Shown: positions 25,839-35,941, numbered from the stretch's first letter. The stretch: DNA of 64,000 bases from Cedecea neteri (GCF_000758305.1 NZ_CP009458.1:1364001-1428000), one strand, 5' to 3'. Notes: generated by a model not told the origin, from the letters alone. Translations and numbers: made by a program.

Positions 25839-27416
25839 TTAGCCTCCGTGGGCGCTGTCCCAGCTCAGGTTAAAACGTGCCAGATATTTACGCAGGCGGT
25901 CAGCATCATTCGGGTTAGCCTTTTTCAGCCGCGAGACGGCAAAAAGTTCGCGCCCGGCCTCGGAAAGTGACTGGGTGCGGCGGCAAACCTCCAGCACGGT
26001 TTCCAGCTGACGTTGATCGAATAAATCTATGTCTGGATTAGGCGCCATATCAGGAGAGGTGATTTGCCAGCTTTCCTTAAGCTGCACGATCTCCTCCTTA
26101 ACGGCCTCCAGCGTTATCCGTCCTTGTTCCGCCAGGGTTGCCATGCGTGATACGGAGGAGCTCAGCTCACGGAAGTTTCCGCGCCATTGTGCCTGTGCAG
26201 AACAGGCAAAATTCAGATAATGGTCCCTGGCCTCTTTATCAAAACGAACTTGCGCTTGGGCTTCGGAAGAGAAGCGCTGTAGTTCGTACTCTACGTTGGG
26301 TGGAATGTCTTCCCGCCGCTGCGCCAGGCCCGGCAGAGCAAAGCTCCACATGTTAATCCTGGCATAGAGATCTTCGCGAAAGCGTCCCTCTGTGACCCAC
26401 TGGCGCATATCCCGGTGGGTGCCGGCGATTAGCTGAAAATCGCTCTGTACCTCTTTATCGGAACCAAACGGGAAAAACGTTTTTTCTTCAATCGCTTTCA
26501 GTAGCATGGCCTGTTCGTCCAACCCTAGCTCAGCGATTTCATCCAAAAATAGCACGCCGCCATCGGCCTCACGTAAGAGGCCCGTTCGTGCCGTAAGCGC
26601 GCCCGTAAACGCCCCTTTTACATGCCCGAATAACGTGGACATTGCGTTATCGCCTCGCAGCGTGGCGCAGTTTACCGCGACCAACTTGCCGGCAACCTGA
26701 TGGCGAGCTTGCTTGAGTTGGTAAATGCGTTTTGCCAGGAAAGATTTACCCGCCCCGGTTGGGCCAGTCAGCAGCACGGGGGCCGTGGAACGGAGCGCAA
26801 CTCGCTCAATGCGATCGATCAACTGGTTAAACGTGGTATTCCGCGTGTCGATGCCCGCTTTCAGGAAAGAAATCGACTGTTGCTGCTCCCGCTGAAAGCG
26901 GCTGGTTAAGGTGGTATAGCGGCTTAAATCGAGATCGATAACCGAGTAGGTACCTGCGGGGGAGCCTTCTTCTGGGGTGCCTTTCCGGGCCGGGCCGGTT
27001 TGCAGCAGGCTGGCGGGGAGGTAGCGCGCCTCCGTCAGGAGAAACCAGCAAATTTGTGCGACATGTGTCCCGGTGGTGATGTGCACCAAATACTCTTCGT
27101 TAGCGGTATCGAAATCGTAACGGGTGGCAAAATCAAGGAAGGCGGCATACACCTCTTCAAAGTCCCAGGGATCTTTGATAATGACCTGATGCCGGCGGAC
27201 GTCTGTATCAGGCGAAACGCGAGCGATATCGTCCGATAACTGCTCCGCCATGCCAGAGTCTTTCGGCTGATACAGCAGCTCGAGCCGATCAACGGGGAAG
27301 TCCGGCTGCTGGCACAGGCCAACCGTTGGCCGCCATTTATGGAAGCGATTTGCCCGCTTGCCGCGTTTATCCAGCACCGTGCCCAGTACGCCAATCACCA
27401 CACGCCGTTTTTTCAT
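25839..27416 (-). CDS. rtcR: RtcR, CARF-domain sigma-54-dependent activator of the RNA repair operon
   Basis: The 525-residue product matches RtcR. Residues about 1-180 form the CARF-type sensory domain (VVIGVLGTVLDKRGK, EYLVHITTGTHVAQICWFLL). The AAA+ domain has Walker A GPTGAGKS (218-225), the sigma-54 contact loop GAFTGA (268-273) and Walker B VLFLDE (288-293). A C-terminal DNA-binding region follows. In characterised systems the CARF domain senses an RNA-derived ligand and relieves self-inhibition. It is divergent from the slipin-rtcB-rlaP operon, which has a sigma-54 promoter. Confidence 0.95.
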   Translation of the reverse strand: MKKRRVVIGVLGTVLDKRGKRANRFHKWRPTVGLCQQPDFPVDRLELLYQPKDSGMAEQLSDDIARVSPDTDVRRHQVIIKDPWDFEEVYAAFLDFATRYDFDTANEEYLVHITTGTHVAQICWFLLTEARYLPASLLQTGPARKGTPEEGSPAGTYSVIDLDLSRYTTLTSRFQREQQQSISFLKAGIDTRNTTFNQLIDRIERVALRSTAPVLLTGPTGAGKSFLAKRIYQLKQARHQVAGKLVAVNCATLRGDNAMSTLFGHVKGAFTGALTARTGLLREADGGVLFLDEIAELGLDEQAMLLKAIEEKTFFPFGSDKEVQSDFQLIAGTHRDMRQWVTEGRFREDLYARINMWSFALPGLAQRREDIPPNVEYELQRFSSEAQAQVRFDKEARDHYLNFACSAQAQWRGNFRELSSSVSRMATLAEQGRITLEAVKEEIVQLKESWQITSPDMAPNPDIDLFDQRQLETVLEVCRRTQSLSEAGRELFAVSRLKKANPNDADRLRKYLARFNLSWDSAHGG

Positions 27417-27510
27417 TTTTATCCTAAAAGATAAACATCGATATTAAAGGATAAAAAAGATGGCTGATCCCAGCAAGGAATGAATGAAGGTTTATTTTTA
27501 AAAAGCTTAT

Positions 27511-27532
27511 AAATTAATAAGTTAACTAATTT
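27511..27532. promoter_or_regulatory. A/T-rich dyad, candidate RtcR binding site
   Basis: AAATTA (27511-27516) and TAATTT (27527-27532) flank ATAAGTTAAC, and CTTAT/ATAAG (27506-27521) forms an overlapping dyad. They lie 20-45 bp upstream of the -24 element. A second dyad, TTATCCT/AGGATAA (27419-27425, 27448-27454), begins at the rtcR ribosome site. Activator use is inferred from position only. Confidence 0.35.
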
Positions 27533-27551
27533 ATTTGTCTTTTTTATTTTC

Positions 27552-27567
27552 TGGCACGCTTCTGGCA
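27552..27567 (+). promoter_or_regulatory. Sigma-54 promoter of the slipin-rtcB-rlaP operon
   Basis: TGGCACGCTTCTGGCA matches the consensus TGGCACGN4TTGCA with one mismatch. The -24 GG (27553-27554) and -12 GC (27565-27566) have the required spacing. The divergent gene encodes the sigma-54 activator RtcR. Transcription should begin near 27578. Confidence 0.88.
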
Positions 27568-27577
27568 ATAACGTAAG

Positions 27578-27861
27578 TGTGTTGAGCGCAAAAGGGGATT
27601 AACCCCCAGCGGCACACCAGGAACGGTACAGACTGTTTTTCGGGTGTGTTCCGTAAGCGTGCAAGCACAGACAAGGGTTCAATTCCCAATTCATTCTCCC
27701 AATGAAACTGGTTGTTAACGAAGAAAGTGACAAAGGAGCCTTGAGCGGTCAGCAAGCTCCGAAGAGGGCTGCCGGTAATGGCGCTGGGCCACAGGCAAAA
27801 AGGAATTCCCCTGCGGTCTCGCTCCCTTACCCGCGCCTGATTTTTAAGGAACAGGAAAACA
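27578..27861 (+). ncRNA. Structured leader RNA of the RNA repair operon, possibly Y-RNA/tRNA-like
   Basis: About 284 nt separate the predicted start from the slipin ATG, with no convincing coding region. The stretch is rich in local pairing: CACACC/GGTGTG (27613-27618, 27643-27648), GGAGC/GCTCC (27735-27739, 27756-27760), and GGCGC/GCGCC plus GGG/CCC (27780-27788 with 27830-27837). A tRNA T-loop-like GGTTCAATTCC (27676-27686) is flanked by GGG/CCC. Salmonella rtc operons encode Y-RNA-like transcripts with a tRNA-mimic module. Homology to them is inference, and I cannot fold a full cloverleaf. Confidence 0.42.
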
Positions 27862-28986
27862 ATGAAAAAAATAACGATACGAAAAGGTCAACTGGGGTTG
27901 TTGATGAGACAGGGCGATTACTATCAGGTCCTGGAAGCAGGCGAACACCGTCTGCCGTGGTTTAACCAACCTGAAGTGTTGGTGGTGAATCTGGACGGGA
28001 GCGAAGTCCCCGAGGCGCTAGCGCTGTATTTGCGTCGTTTTCAGCCCGACTGGGTTGAGCGCTACTGCCTGACTGCGGATTTAGCCGAGGGTGAAATTGG
28101 CGCTCTGTCAGTAAATGGCATTTTGCAGGAAATTTTGCCGCCTTCAACGCAGCGTTTGTTCTGGCAGGCGGGGGATGCATTGACGCTGGCACGTATCGAT
28201 ACCCAAAACGTGCAGGTACCAGACGAAGTCATGAATGCAGTCCTGCAGCCACGTCGAAACGGCGCGGTGAAAGGGCGAGACGCCATCCTGGTGGTTTCTG
28301 TGCCTGCCTGGCACGTTGGCGTATTGAAAATTGATGGTGAAACTCAGACGCTGTTGCCGCCGGGCATGACCGCATGGTGGAAAATAAATCATTTAGTGGA
28401 AGCTGAAGTGGTGGATACCCGCCTGCAGGCTCTGGAGGTCGGCGGGCAGGAGATCCTCACCAAAGATAAGGTAAACCTGCGTTTAAACATGGCCGCAAAC
28501 TGGCGCTATAGCGATGTGTTGCAGGCCTTCGGCCAGTTAACGAAACCGGTGGAGCATTTGTACCGTGAGCTGCAATTTGCGCTGCGAGAAGCGGTAGGAA
28601 CACGAACGCTGGATGAGCTGCTGGAGGATAAGCAGATTATTGATGAAGTTGTCAGCGCTCAAGTGAAAAACCGCATAGCTCCGTTCGGTATTGAAATCGC
28701 TTCATTGGGCGTAAAAGACATTGTGCTACCGGGTGAAATGAAAACCATTTTGTCCCGGCTGGTTGAAGCCGAAAAATCGGCGCAGGCCAATGTGATCCGT
28801 CGGCGTGAAGAGACGGCGGCCACACGTTCGCTGCTGAATACCGCAAAGGTGATGGAAAACAACCCTGTAGCGTTACGCCTTAAGGAACTGGAAACGCTCG
28901 AAAGAGTCGCGGAGCGCATTGATAAAATTTCCGTTTTTGGCGGTCTGGATCAGGTTCTACATGGGTTGGTTAATCTCAAAGGATAA
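27862..28986 (+). CDS. SPFH-domain slipin family protein of the RtcB locus
   Basis: The 374-residue protein has an SPFH/slipin core: VSVPAWHVGVLKIDGETQTLLPPG, VDTRLQALEVGGQEILTKDKV and REAVGTRTLDELLEDKQIIDEVV. It ends in a coiled, charged region (VEAEKSAQANVIRRREET). No strongly hydrophobic N-terminal anchor is visible, unlike typical stomatins, so membrane association is unclear. Slipins accompany RtcB in many bacterial repair operons, but their role is not established. Its stop is 4 nt before the rtcB ATG, so it is translationally close-coupled to the ligase. Confidence 0.82.
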   Translation: MKKITIRKGQLGLLMRQGDYYQVLEAGEHRLPWFNQPEVLVVNLDGSEVPEALALYLRRFQPDWVERYCLTADLAEGEIGALSVNGILQEILPPSTQRLFWQAGDALTLARIDTQNVQVPDEVMNAVLQPRRNGAVKGRDAILVVSVPAWHVGVLKIDGETQTLLPPGMTAWWKINHLVEAEVVDTRLQALEVGGQEILTKDKVNLRLNMAANWRYSDVLQAFGQLTKPVEHLYRELQFALREAVGTRTLDELLEDKQIIDEVVSAQVKNRIAPFGIEIASLGVKDIVLPGEMKTILSRLVEAEKSAQANVIRRREETAATRSLLNTAKVMENNPVALRLKELETLERVAERIDKISVFGGLDQVLHGLVNLKG

Positions 28987-28990
28987 GAAA

Positions 28991-30217
28991 ATGCAGCATA
29001 ACGAATTTCAACTGTTGGCGGCGGAAAACAGCGCGCCGATAAAAATGTGGACTCATGGCGTATCGGTTGAACCGGAAGCCCGCGAGCAATTGCTGAACAC
29101 AGCGAAGATGCCGTTTATTTTTAAACATCTGGCGGTTATGCCGGATGTGCATCTCGGCAAAGGATCAACTATCGGCAGCGTAATTCCCACCAAAGGCGCG
29201 ATTATACCGGCGGCGGTTGGGGTCGATATTGGTTGTGGAATGATTGCCGTGCGTACCTCGCTGGCGGCGGGCGATCTGCCGGATAACCTCCGCGGATTGC
29301 GCAGTGCAATAGAACAGGCGGTGCCTCATGGCCGAACCAACACGCGCTCTCGCCGTGATAAAGGCGCGTGGAGCACACCGCCTGAAGAGGTAAATGGACA
29401 TTGGTCGCAGCTGGCACCGCGATTCAAGCGTCTGACGGACAAATACCCAAAGCTGCTGAAAACCAATAACCATCAGCATCTGGGAACGCTGGGCACCGGT
29501 AACCACTTTATTGAAATTTGTCTGGATGAGCAGCAGCGAGTGTGGGTGATGCTGCACAGCGGATCGCGCGGTGTGGGAAATGCCATTGGCAATCTTTTTA
29601 TCGCCCTGGCGCAGAAGGATATGCAGCAGCACATGGCCAATCTGCCGGACAAAAACCTGGCTTACTTTCGGGCGGGAAGCCAGCACTACGATGATTACAT
29701 CGAAGCGGTGGAGTGGGCGCAGGATTTTGCCCGCCATAATCGTGAAGTCATGATGTCTCGCGTGCTGACCGCGCTGTCGCGTATTGTGAGCAAACCCTTT
29801 ATGACGCAGCAGGAAGCGGTGAATTGCCACCATAATTATGTGCAGCAGGAAACACATTTCGGTGAGGAAGTGCTGGTCACCCGTAAGGGGGCGGTTTCGG
29901 CGCAGAAAGGCCAGATGGGCATTATTCCCGGTTCTATGGGGGCAAAAAGCTTTATTGTGCGCGGGCTGGGTAATGCGCAGAGTTTTTGCTCTTGTAGCCA
30001 CGGTGCCGGGCGCGCCATGAGCCGAACGGCGGCTAAAAATCGCTTTACCGTTGAGGATCAGATACGCGCCACCGCCCATGTTGAGTGCCGTAAAGACAGC
30101 GAAGTGATTGATGAAATCCCGATGGCTTATAAAGACATTGATGCCGTCATGGCGGCGCAGTCTTCGCTGGTGGAAATTGTTCATACGCTCCGGCAGGTTG
30201 TCTGTGTAAAAGGATAA
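28991..30217 (+). CDS. rtcB: RNA-splicing ligase RtcB
   Basis: From the ATG at 28991 the protein has 408 residues, the E. coli length. An in-frame ATG at 28919 lies within slipin and would add a non-family extension. Key residues are conserved: GVDIGCGM with the metal-binding cysteine 82, GTGNHF, and CSCSHGAGR with His337, the guanylylated residue. The tail ECRKDSEVIDEIPMAYKDID is typical. RtcB joins 2',3'-cyclic phosphate (via 3'-phosphate) and 5'-OH RNA ends using GTP and manganese, repairing cleaved tRNAs and other RNAs. No rtcA gene follows. Confidence 0.97.
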   Translation: MQHNEFQLLAAENSAPIKMWTHGVSVEPEAREQLLNTAKMPFIFKHLAVMPDVHLGKGSTIGSVIPTKGAIIPAAVGVDIGCGMIAVRTSLAAGDLPDNLRGLRSAIEQAVPHGRTNTRSRRDKGAWSTPPEEVNGHWSQLAPRFKRLTDKYPKLLKTNNHQHLGTLGTGNHFIEICLDEQQRVWVMLHSGSRGVGNAIGNLFIALAQKDMQQHMANLPDKNLAYFRAGSQHYDDYIEAVEWAQDFARHNREVMMSRVLTALSRIVSKPFMTQQEAVNCHHNYVQQETHFGEEVLVTRKGAVSAQKGQMGIIPGSMGAKSFIVRGLGNAQSFCSCSHGAGRAMSRTAAKNRFTVEDQIRATAHVECRKDSEVIDEIPMAYKDIDAVMAAQSSLVEIVHTLRQVVCVKG

Positions 30218-30221
30218 AAAA

Positions 30222-31010
30222 ATGACTTACAACGGAGTCGATGCCGCAATGCGCGAGCGGGTGCGGCATCAGTTAGAAGAAGTAGAACGGCGCTTTGGCG
30301 TACGGGTGCTCTATGCCTGCGAATCCGGCAGCCGGGCCTGGGGTTTTGCTTCCCCAGACAGCGATTATGACGTGCGGTTTTTATACGTTCATGCCCCTGA
30401 ATGGTATCTGCGGGTTGAGGCGGGCAGGGATGTGATTGAATTACCAATAGATGACGAACTGGATGTTTGTGGTTGGGAATGGCGCAAAACGCTAGGTCTG
30501 CTGAAAGGCGCGAACCCTACGCTGATTGAGTGGCTGGACTCGCCGATAGTCTATCAGCAGGATGAGGCTGTTATCGCCGGACTAAAAGCGCAGGTTCCAG
30601 GCTGGTTTTCACCCCTGCGGGCTCGCTGGCACTATTACTCCATGGCGCGTAAAAACTTTCGCGGCTACCTACAGGGCGATGAAGTGCGGCTGAAAAAGTA
30701 CTTCTACGTGCTACGCCCGCTGCTTGCAGTGCGTTGGGTAGAAGAAGGAAAAGGCGTCCCGCCGATGCGTTTTGCTGAACTGTTGGCCGGAAGCAACCTT
30801 GATGCTTCTCTACGCCAGGAAGTGGACGAACTGCTGGAGATCAAACAGCGTGTCGGTGAGGCGAAGTTCGGATCACGTCGGCCGCTATTGCATGAGTTTA
30901 TTGTGTCTGAGCTGGCTCGAGGTGAAACCCCGCCCACGCTACCGGACAGCCGGGAGGGCGATAGCAAAGAACTTGACAGGCTGTTGATGAAAACCGTTTT
31001 GAGTGCATAA
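30222..31010 (+). CDS. RlaP-like nucleotidyltransferase (DNA polymerase beta superfamily)
   Basis: The 262-residue protein has a polymerase-beta-type active site: GSRAWGF (36-42) followed by DSDYDVR, with Asp48 and Asp50 as metal ligands. This fits the RlaP family (RNA-ligase-associated nucleotidyltransferase) found next to RtcB. The C-terminal region (LKKYFYVLRPLLAVRWVEE, RPLLHEFIVSEL) is helical. A role in repairing or tailing RNA ends before ligation is inference from the family and the operon. Its ATG is 4 nt after the rtcB stop, and a terminator follows immediately, so it ends the operon. Confidence 0.82.
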   Translation: MTYNGVDAAMRERVRHQLEEVERRFGVRVLYACESGSRAWGFASPDSDYDVRFLYVHAPEWYLRVEAGRDVIELPIDDELDVCGWEWRKTLGLLKGANPTLIEWLDSPIVYQQDEAVIAGLKAQVPGWFSPLRARWHYYSMARKNFRGYLQGDEVRLKKYFYVLRPLLAVRWVEEGKGVPPMRFAELLAGSNLDASLRQEVDELLEIKQRVGEAKFGSRRPLLHEFIVSELARGETPPTLPDSREGDSKELDRLLMKTVLSA

Positions 31011-31046
31011 AAAAGGCCCGGTACATGCGATGTTACCGGGCCTTTT
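31011..31046. terminator. Bidirectional terminator between rlaP and lysC
   Basis: AAAAGGCCCGGTA (31011-31023) pairs perfectly with TACCGGGCCTTTT (31034-31046). A-rich and T-rich arms serve both convergent genes. Confidence 0.93.
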
Positions 31047-31058
31047 CTTCTCTGTTAG

Positions 31059-32408
31059 TTATTCAAACAGGTTGCGGTGCAGCTTCTGTACCACCTGCTC
31101 TGCATCGTCGCCAGGCACCAGGAAGCACAGGTTGTAGCTGGATGCGCCGTAGCAAATCATGCGGATGTTGAACGGATCTAGCACGCCGAACACTTCTTTG
31201 CCTACGCCACAGGCCTGGGACAGCTTATTGCCGATGATAGCCACCAGCGCCAGGTTCTCTTCGACTTCCACACGACACAGAGATGAAAGCTCGGTGAGCA
31301 GTGCTGTGGTCAGCAGGCTGTCGCCGGTGGAGGTAGAGCCGGTGGTGTCCATGGTCAGCGCCACGCTCACTTCGGAGGTGGTTATCAAGTCCACGGAAAT
31401 ATTATGGCGAGCCAGAATGCTGAACACTTCCGCCAGGAAACCGCGGGAATGAAGCATGTGCAGGCTGTGCAGCGTCAGCAGCGTTTGCTTGCGACGGACC
31501 GCAAGGGCGCGGAAGAGCGGTGGGTTTTCCGTTTTTTTGCAGACCAAAGTTCCGCCAGCCGCAGGATCTTTGCTGGAGCCAACGAACACCGGAATGTCGC
31601 AGCGCACGGCAGGCAACAGCGTCGCCGGGTGCAGGACTTTCGCGCCAAAGGTCGCCATTTCAGCGGCTTCTTCAAAGGCGATGCGGTCAATGCGTTTTGC
31701 CGCAGGCACCATGCGCGGATCGGTGGTGTAGATGCCCGGCACGTCGGTCCAGATATCCACGCGCGCGGCATTCAGCGCTTCGCCGAGCAGTGCAGCGGTA
31801 TAGTCGCTGCCGCCGCGGCCAAGCGTAGTCGTCCTGCCTTTTTCTTCGCTACCGATAAAGCCCTGAGTGATCACCAGAGATTCCGCGAGGCGCGGCAGCA
31901 TCTGCTGGCTTGCCAGTTCCGCCAGCGCGGCGATATCCGGTTCGGCACGGCCAAAGCGGTCGTTGGTGCGCATGACTTTACGAATATCGAACCACTGCGC
32001 TTCCACCTGGCGTTCACGCAGGATTTCCACGAACAGTAGGGTGGACATTAGTTCGCCGTGGCTGACCAGCTCATCGGTCAGCGCGGTGGAGGTCGCCAGA
32101 GAGGCTGCTTCTGCAAGGGTCGTGATATTTTCAAGCAGGCGATCGATCTCTTCGCGGATAACGTCCGGGTTCGCCAGACGCTCAACGATGTTGTACTGAA
32201 TTTTGCGGATGGCATCGAGCTTGACGAAGCGCTCGGTTGCTTCGAGGCCTTCAGCCAGAGCAACCAGCAGATTAGTCACGCCAGCGGAGGCGGAAAGCAC
32301 AACCACGCGGACGTGGCTATCGGCCAGCACCACATCGGCGCTGCGGTTCATCGCGTCGAAATCGGCGACGCTGGTCCCACCAAATTTGGCGACTACGGTT
32401 TGAGACAT
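31059..32408 (-). CDS. lysC: Lysine-sensitive aspartokinase 3
   Basis: The 449-residue product has the E. coli LysC length. The kinase domain opens with VVAKFGGTSVADFDAM and holds TLGRGGSDYTAALLGEAL. The C-terminal ACT domains include FLAEVFSILARHNISVDLITTSEVSV, which bind lysine for feedback inhibition. It phosphorylates aspartate, entering the lysine, methionine and threonine pathway. A lysine riboswitch lies in its leader, so both synthesis and activity should be lysine-controlled. It is convergent with rlaP. Confidence 0.97.
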   Translation of the reverse strand: MSQTVVAKFGGTSVADFDAMNRSADVVLADSHVRVVVLSASAGVTNLLVALAEGLEATERFVKLDAIRKIQYNIVERLANPDVIREEIDRLLENITTLAEAASLATSTALTDELVSHGELMSTLLFVEILRERQVEAQWFDIRKVMRTNDRFGRAEPDIAALAELASQQMLPRLAESLVITQGFIGSEEKGRTTTLGRGGSDYTAALLGEALNAARVDIWTDVPGIYTTDPRMVPAAKRIDRIAFEEAAEMATFGAKVLHPATLLPAVRCDIPVFVGSSKDPAAGGTLVCKKTENPPLFRALAVRRKQTLLTLHSLHMLHSRGFLAEVFSILARHNISVDLITTSEVSVALTMDTTGSTSTGDSLLTTALLTELSSLCRVEVEENLALVAIIGNKLSQACGVGKEVFGVLDPFNIRMICYGASSYNLCFLVPGDDAEQVVQKLHRNLFE

Positions 32409-32569
32409 AACTACCTCGTGTCAGGGGCCATTCAACTGGCAAAAAAGTATTCAGCCTTGGCACAAGGGAAGAGCGGTAAACGGGTGGGCGCAGAGCAGGA
32501 GAACTACGATATCACCCAGAAGTGCTCCACCTTGGCTATCCGGCCTTTTGGACCGGATATGAAACGCTC

Positions 32570-32750
32570 GACTGCGAACGTTTCTGGTGACAACCCAGAG
32601 GATTCAGCCCCTGCAGCCGACAATAAGCGTGACCAGCCGCTTCATCATCTCGGCGTTGCTCCCCCTCACGTATCGTCCTTGTTACTGGTTCCTCGGATAC
32701 GATTTTCTGGGCAACGCGCCTCTTCTGGCCTGCGCACGCGCAGGTAGCGC
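32570..32750 (-). promoter_or_regulatory. Lysine riboswitch (L box) in the lysC leader
   Basis: Read on the minus strand, the leader contains CAGAAGAGGCGCGTTGCCCA, GAGGGGGAGCAACGCCGA, GGCTGCAGGGGCTGAATCC and GGGTTGTCACCAGAAACG in the order of the lysine aptamer. The loop-E and kink-turn type motifs match the E. coli lysC leader closely. An expression-platform hairpin (ATCCGGCC with GGACCGGAT, 32538-32558) follows. Lysine binding should shut off lysC. The remaining 32409-32537 is leader sequence down to the lysC ribosome site. Confidence 0.92.
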
Positions 32751-32754
32751 CTAA

Positions 32755-32783
32755 TAAATAAAGCTTCGGCGAAGGCATGTCAA
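32755..32783 (-). promoter_or_regulatory. lysC promoter
   Basis: On the minus strand a perfect TTGACA -35 (32778-32783) and a TATTTA -10 (32755-32760) are separated by 17 bp. They place the transcription start at the 5' edge of the riboswitch. Confidence 0.75.
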
Positions 32784-32833
32784 CTGCGGGGTTATGCGGA
32801 TTTTTCATGTTAAATCGGTAATCAGGAATTTAA

Positions 32834-34621
<1,788 letters not shown>

Positions 34622-34639
34622 TTAAACCGCATGATTTAA

Positions 34640-34670
34640 ATATGCCAGCCTTGTGCTGGCATATTTTTTA
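34640..34670 (+). terminator. pgi terminator
   Basis: ATATGCCAGC (34640-34649) pairs with GCTGGCATAT (34655-34664) and is followed by a T-run. It lies 19 bp after the pgi stop. Confidence 0.92.
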
Positions 34671-34764
34671 TAAGAGTTATCCCCTTGCCGTCATAATTCT
34701 CGATATTGTCACCCTGAGGTTAATCCGAAAAGTGGTTTTTCCGCCGCTTTGTCAGATCTTTAAT

Positions 34765-34780
34765 TTAAGATTATATTGAA
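34765..34780 (+). promoter_or_regulatory. Candidate RcsB-type box upstream of yjbE
   Basis: TTAAGATTATATTGAA resembles the Rcs consensus built on TAAGAAT-ATTCTTA. E. coli yjbEFGH is known to be Rcs-regulated. It lies about 210 bp before yjbE in a strongly A/T-rich gap (34671-34988) that has no gene. The match is imperfect. Confidence 0.35.
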
Positions 34781-34988
34781 TCAAGTTCTCTCAATATTCT
34801 TTATAATTGATTGTTTTTATTTGGTTTAAGTTTATTTAAATATAACTTCAGCTTTGATTTTTACTCTTTTTCTTAAAATTCACTCCTTATTTCCTGCGGG
34901 CTAATTCATCACATTGTGTTGTGTATACTCGATCGCGCCTGAAACCTTTTCAGGTAAATCTCCATTCATTCAATGAAGGGAAATTGTA

Positions 34989-35240
34989 ATGAGAAAAACC
35001 CTTTATGGCGCTTTAGCCATATTTACGCTGGCAGCCGCCGGCGCGGCGAATGCTGACCCTGTAGCTGTGGGTGATGCGGCCGGCGCGCAGGCGACGTCTG
35101 TGTCTGCAGGCAGTTCTGCTGCAACCAGCGCCAGCACTGTTGGGTCAGCGGTCGGTGTGGCATTAGCCGCCACCGGTGGCGGCGACGGTTCTAACACCGG
35201 GACCACCACAACCACGACGACCAGCACCACCACCCGTTAA
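34989..35240 (+). CDS. yjbE: Exopolysaccharide operon protein YjbE
   Basis: This is an 83-residue exported peptide. The signal sequence [22 protein letters not shown] is followed by a mature chain of Ala, Ser, Gly and Thr ([21 protein letters not shown]) ending in a run of threonines. It is very like E. coli YjbE. The yjbEFGH operon is associated with extracellular polysaccharide production; the molecular role of YjbE is unknown. The ATG follows AAGGGAAATTGT. Confidence 0.9.
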   Translation: MRKTLYGALAIFTLAAAGAANADPVAVGDAAGAQATSVSAGSSAATSASTVGSAVGVALAATGGGDGSNTGTTTTTTTSTTTR

Positions 35241-35302
35241 CGTTTGGGTGTTTTTAACCATAACCACACTTCGGTGTGGTTATTTTAAACCGGGGAATCA
35301 CC

Positions 35303-35941
35303 GTGCAGCGACTCGCAATACTCTTTGTCTGTCTGTTACTCCAGGCGTGCTCAGCGACCACCAGAGGGCTTGGCACCTCGCTTTGGAACAGTATTGCCGG
35401 AGGCGGAGGCGTACAGCTTACCGACGATGAAATTGCCGAGATGCGCTACGCGAGCCAATACATGAGCATCAACAACGGCCCGCAGCTGTTTGTGGTACTC
35501 GCTTATAACGAAGACGGCCAGCAGAAGTGGGTGACGCAGGACCGGTCGGTCATCGTCACGCAAAACGGCCGCATTGTGAAAACCTCCGGGCTACGGGACA
35601 ACCTCACGGAAGTCACCAATCTGGCCAGCGACCCGCTGGCGAACGTGAAACAGATTCAGGATGGCGCGAGCTGGACCCGGCAGATGGCCTGGACTGAACA
35701 CCAGCAGGTTCGCTACGCCACCGCAACGTCCACCTTTGAATTTGACGGTACCGACACGGTGAAACTCGGCAGTAGCGTGACCAAAGTGCGCGTGCTGGAA
35801 GAAGAGGTGACTGCGCTCGGGAAAAGCTGGACGAACCGCTATTGGATCGACGATGAAGGCCAAATCCGCAAATCAAAACAGTATCTTGGCCCTGGCTACT
35901 GGCCTATTACCACGCTTCTAGTGAAGGCGGCAAAACAATGA
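35303..35941 (+). CDS. yjbF: YjbF outer-membrane lipoprotein, exopolysaccharide operon (GfcB-like)
   Basis: From GTG at 35303 (GGGGAAT upstream) the product has 212 residues, equal to E. coli YjbF. An upstream in-frame start at 35276 would add an atypical leader. The signal sequence ends in a lipobox (LLLQAC-SATT), so it is a lipoprotein. The family is related to GfcB of group 4 capsule operons. It overlaps yjbG by 4 bp (ATGA), implying translational coupling. Confidence 0.9.
   Translation: MQRLAILFVCLLLQACSATTRGLGTSLWNSIAGGGGVQLTDDEIAEMRYASQYMSINNGPQLFVVLAYNEDGQQKWVTQDRSVIVTQNGRIVKTSGLRDNLTEVTNLASDPLANVKQIQDGASWTRQMAWTEHQQVRYATATSTFEFDGTDTVKLGSSVTKVRVLEEEVTALGKSWTNRYWIDDEGQIRKSKQYLGPGYWPITTLLVKAAKQ

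Noticed and set aside
27594..27710. A functional tRNA gene in the rtc leader
   Set aside because: There is a T-loop-like motif, but I could not form acceptor, D and anticodon arms with normal dimensions, and there is no CCA end.
28919..28990. Longer RtcB start
   Set aside because: The extra residues overlap the slipin tail and are absent from the family. ATG 28991 gives the exact E. coli length.
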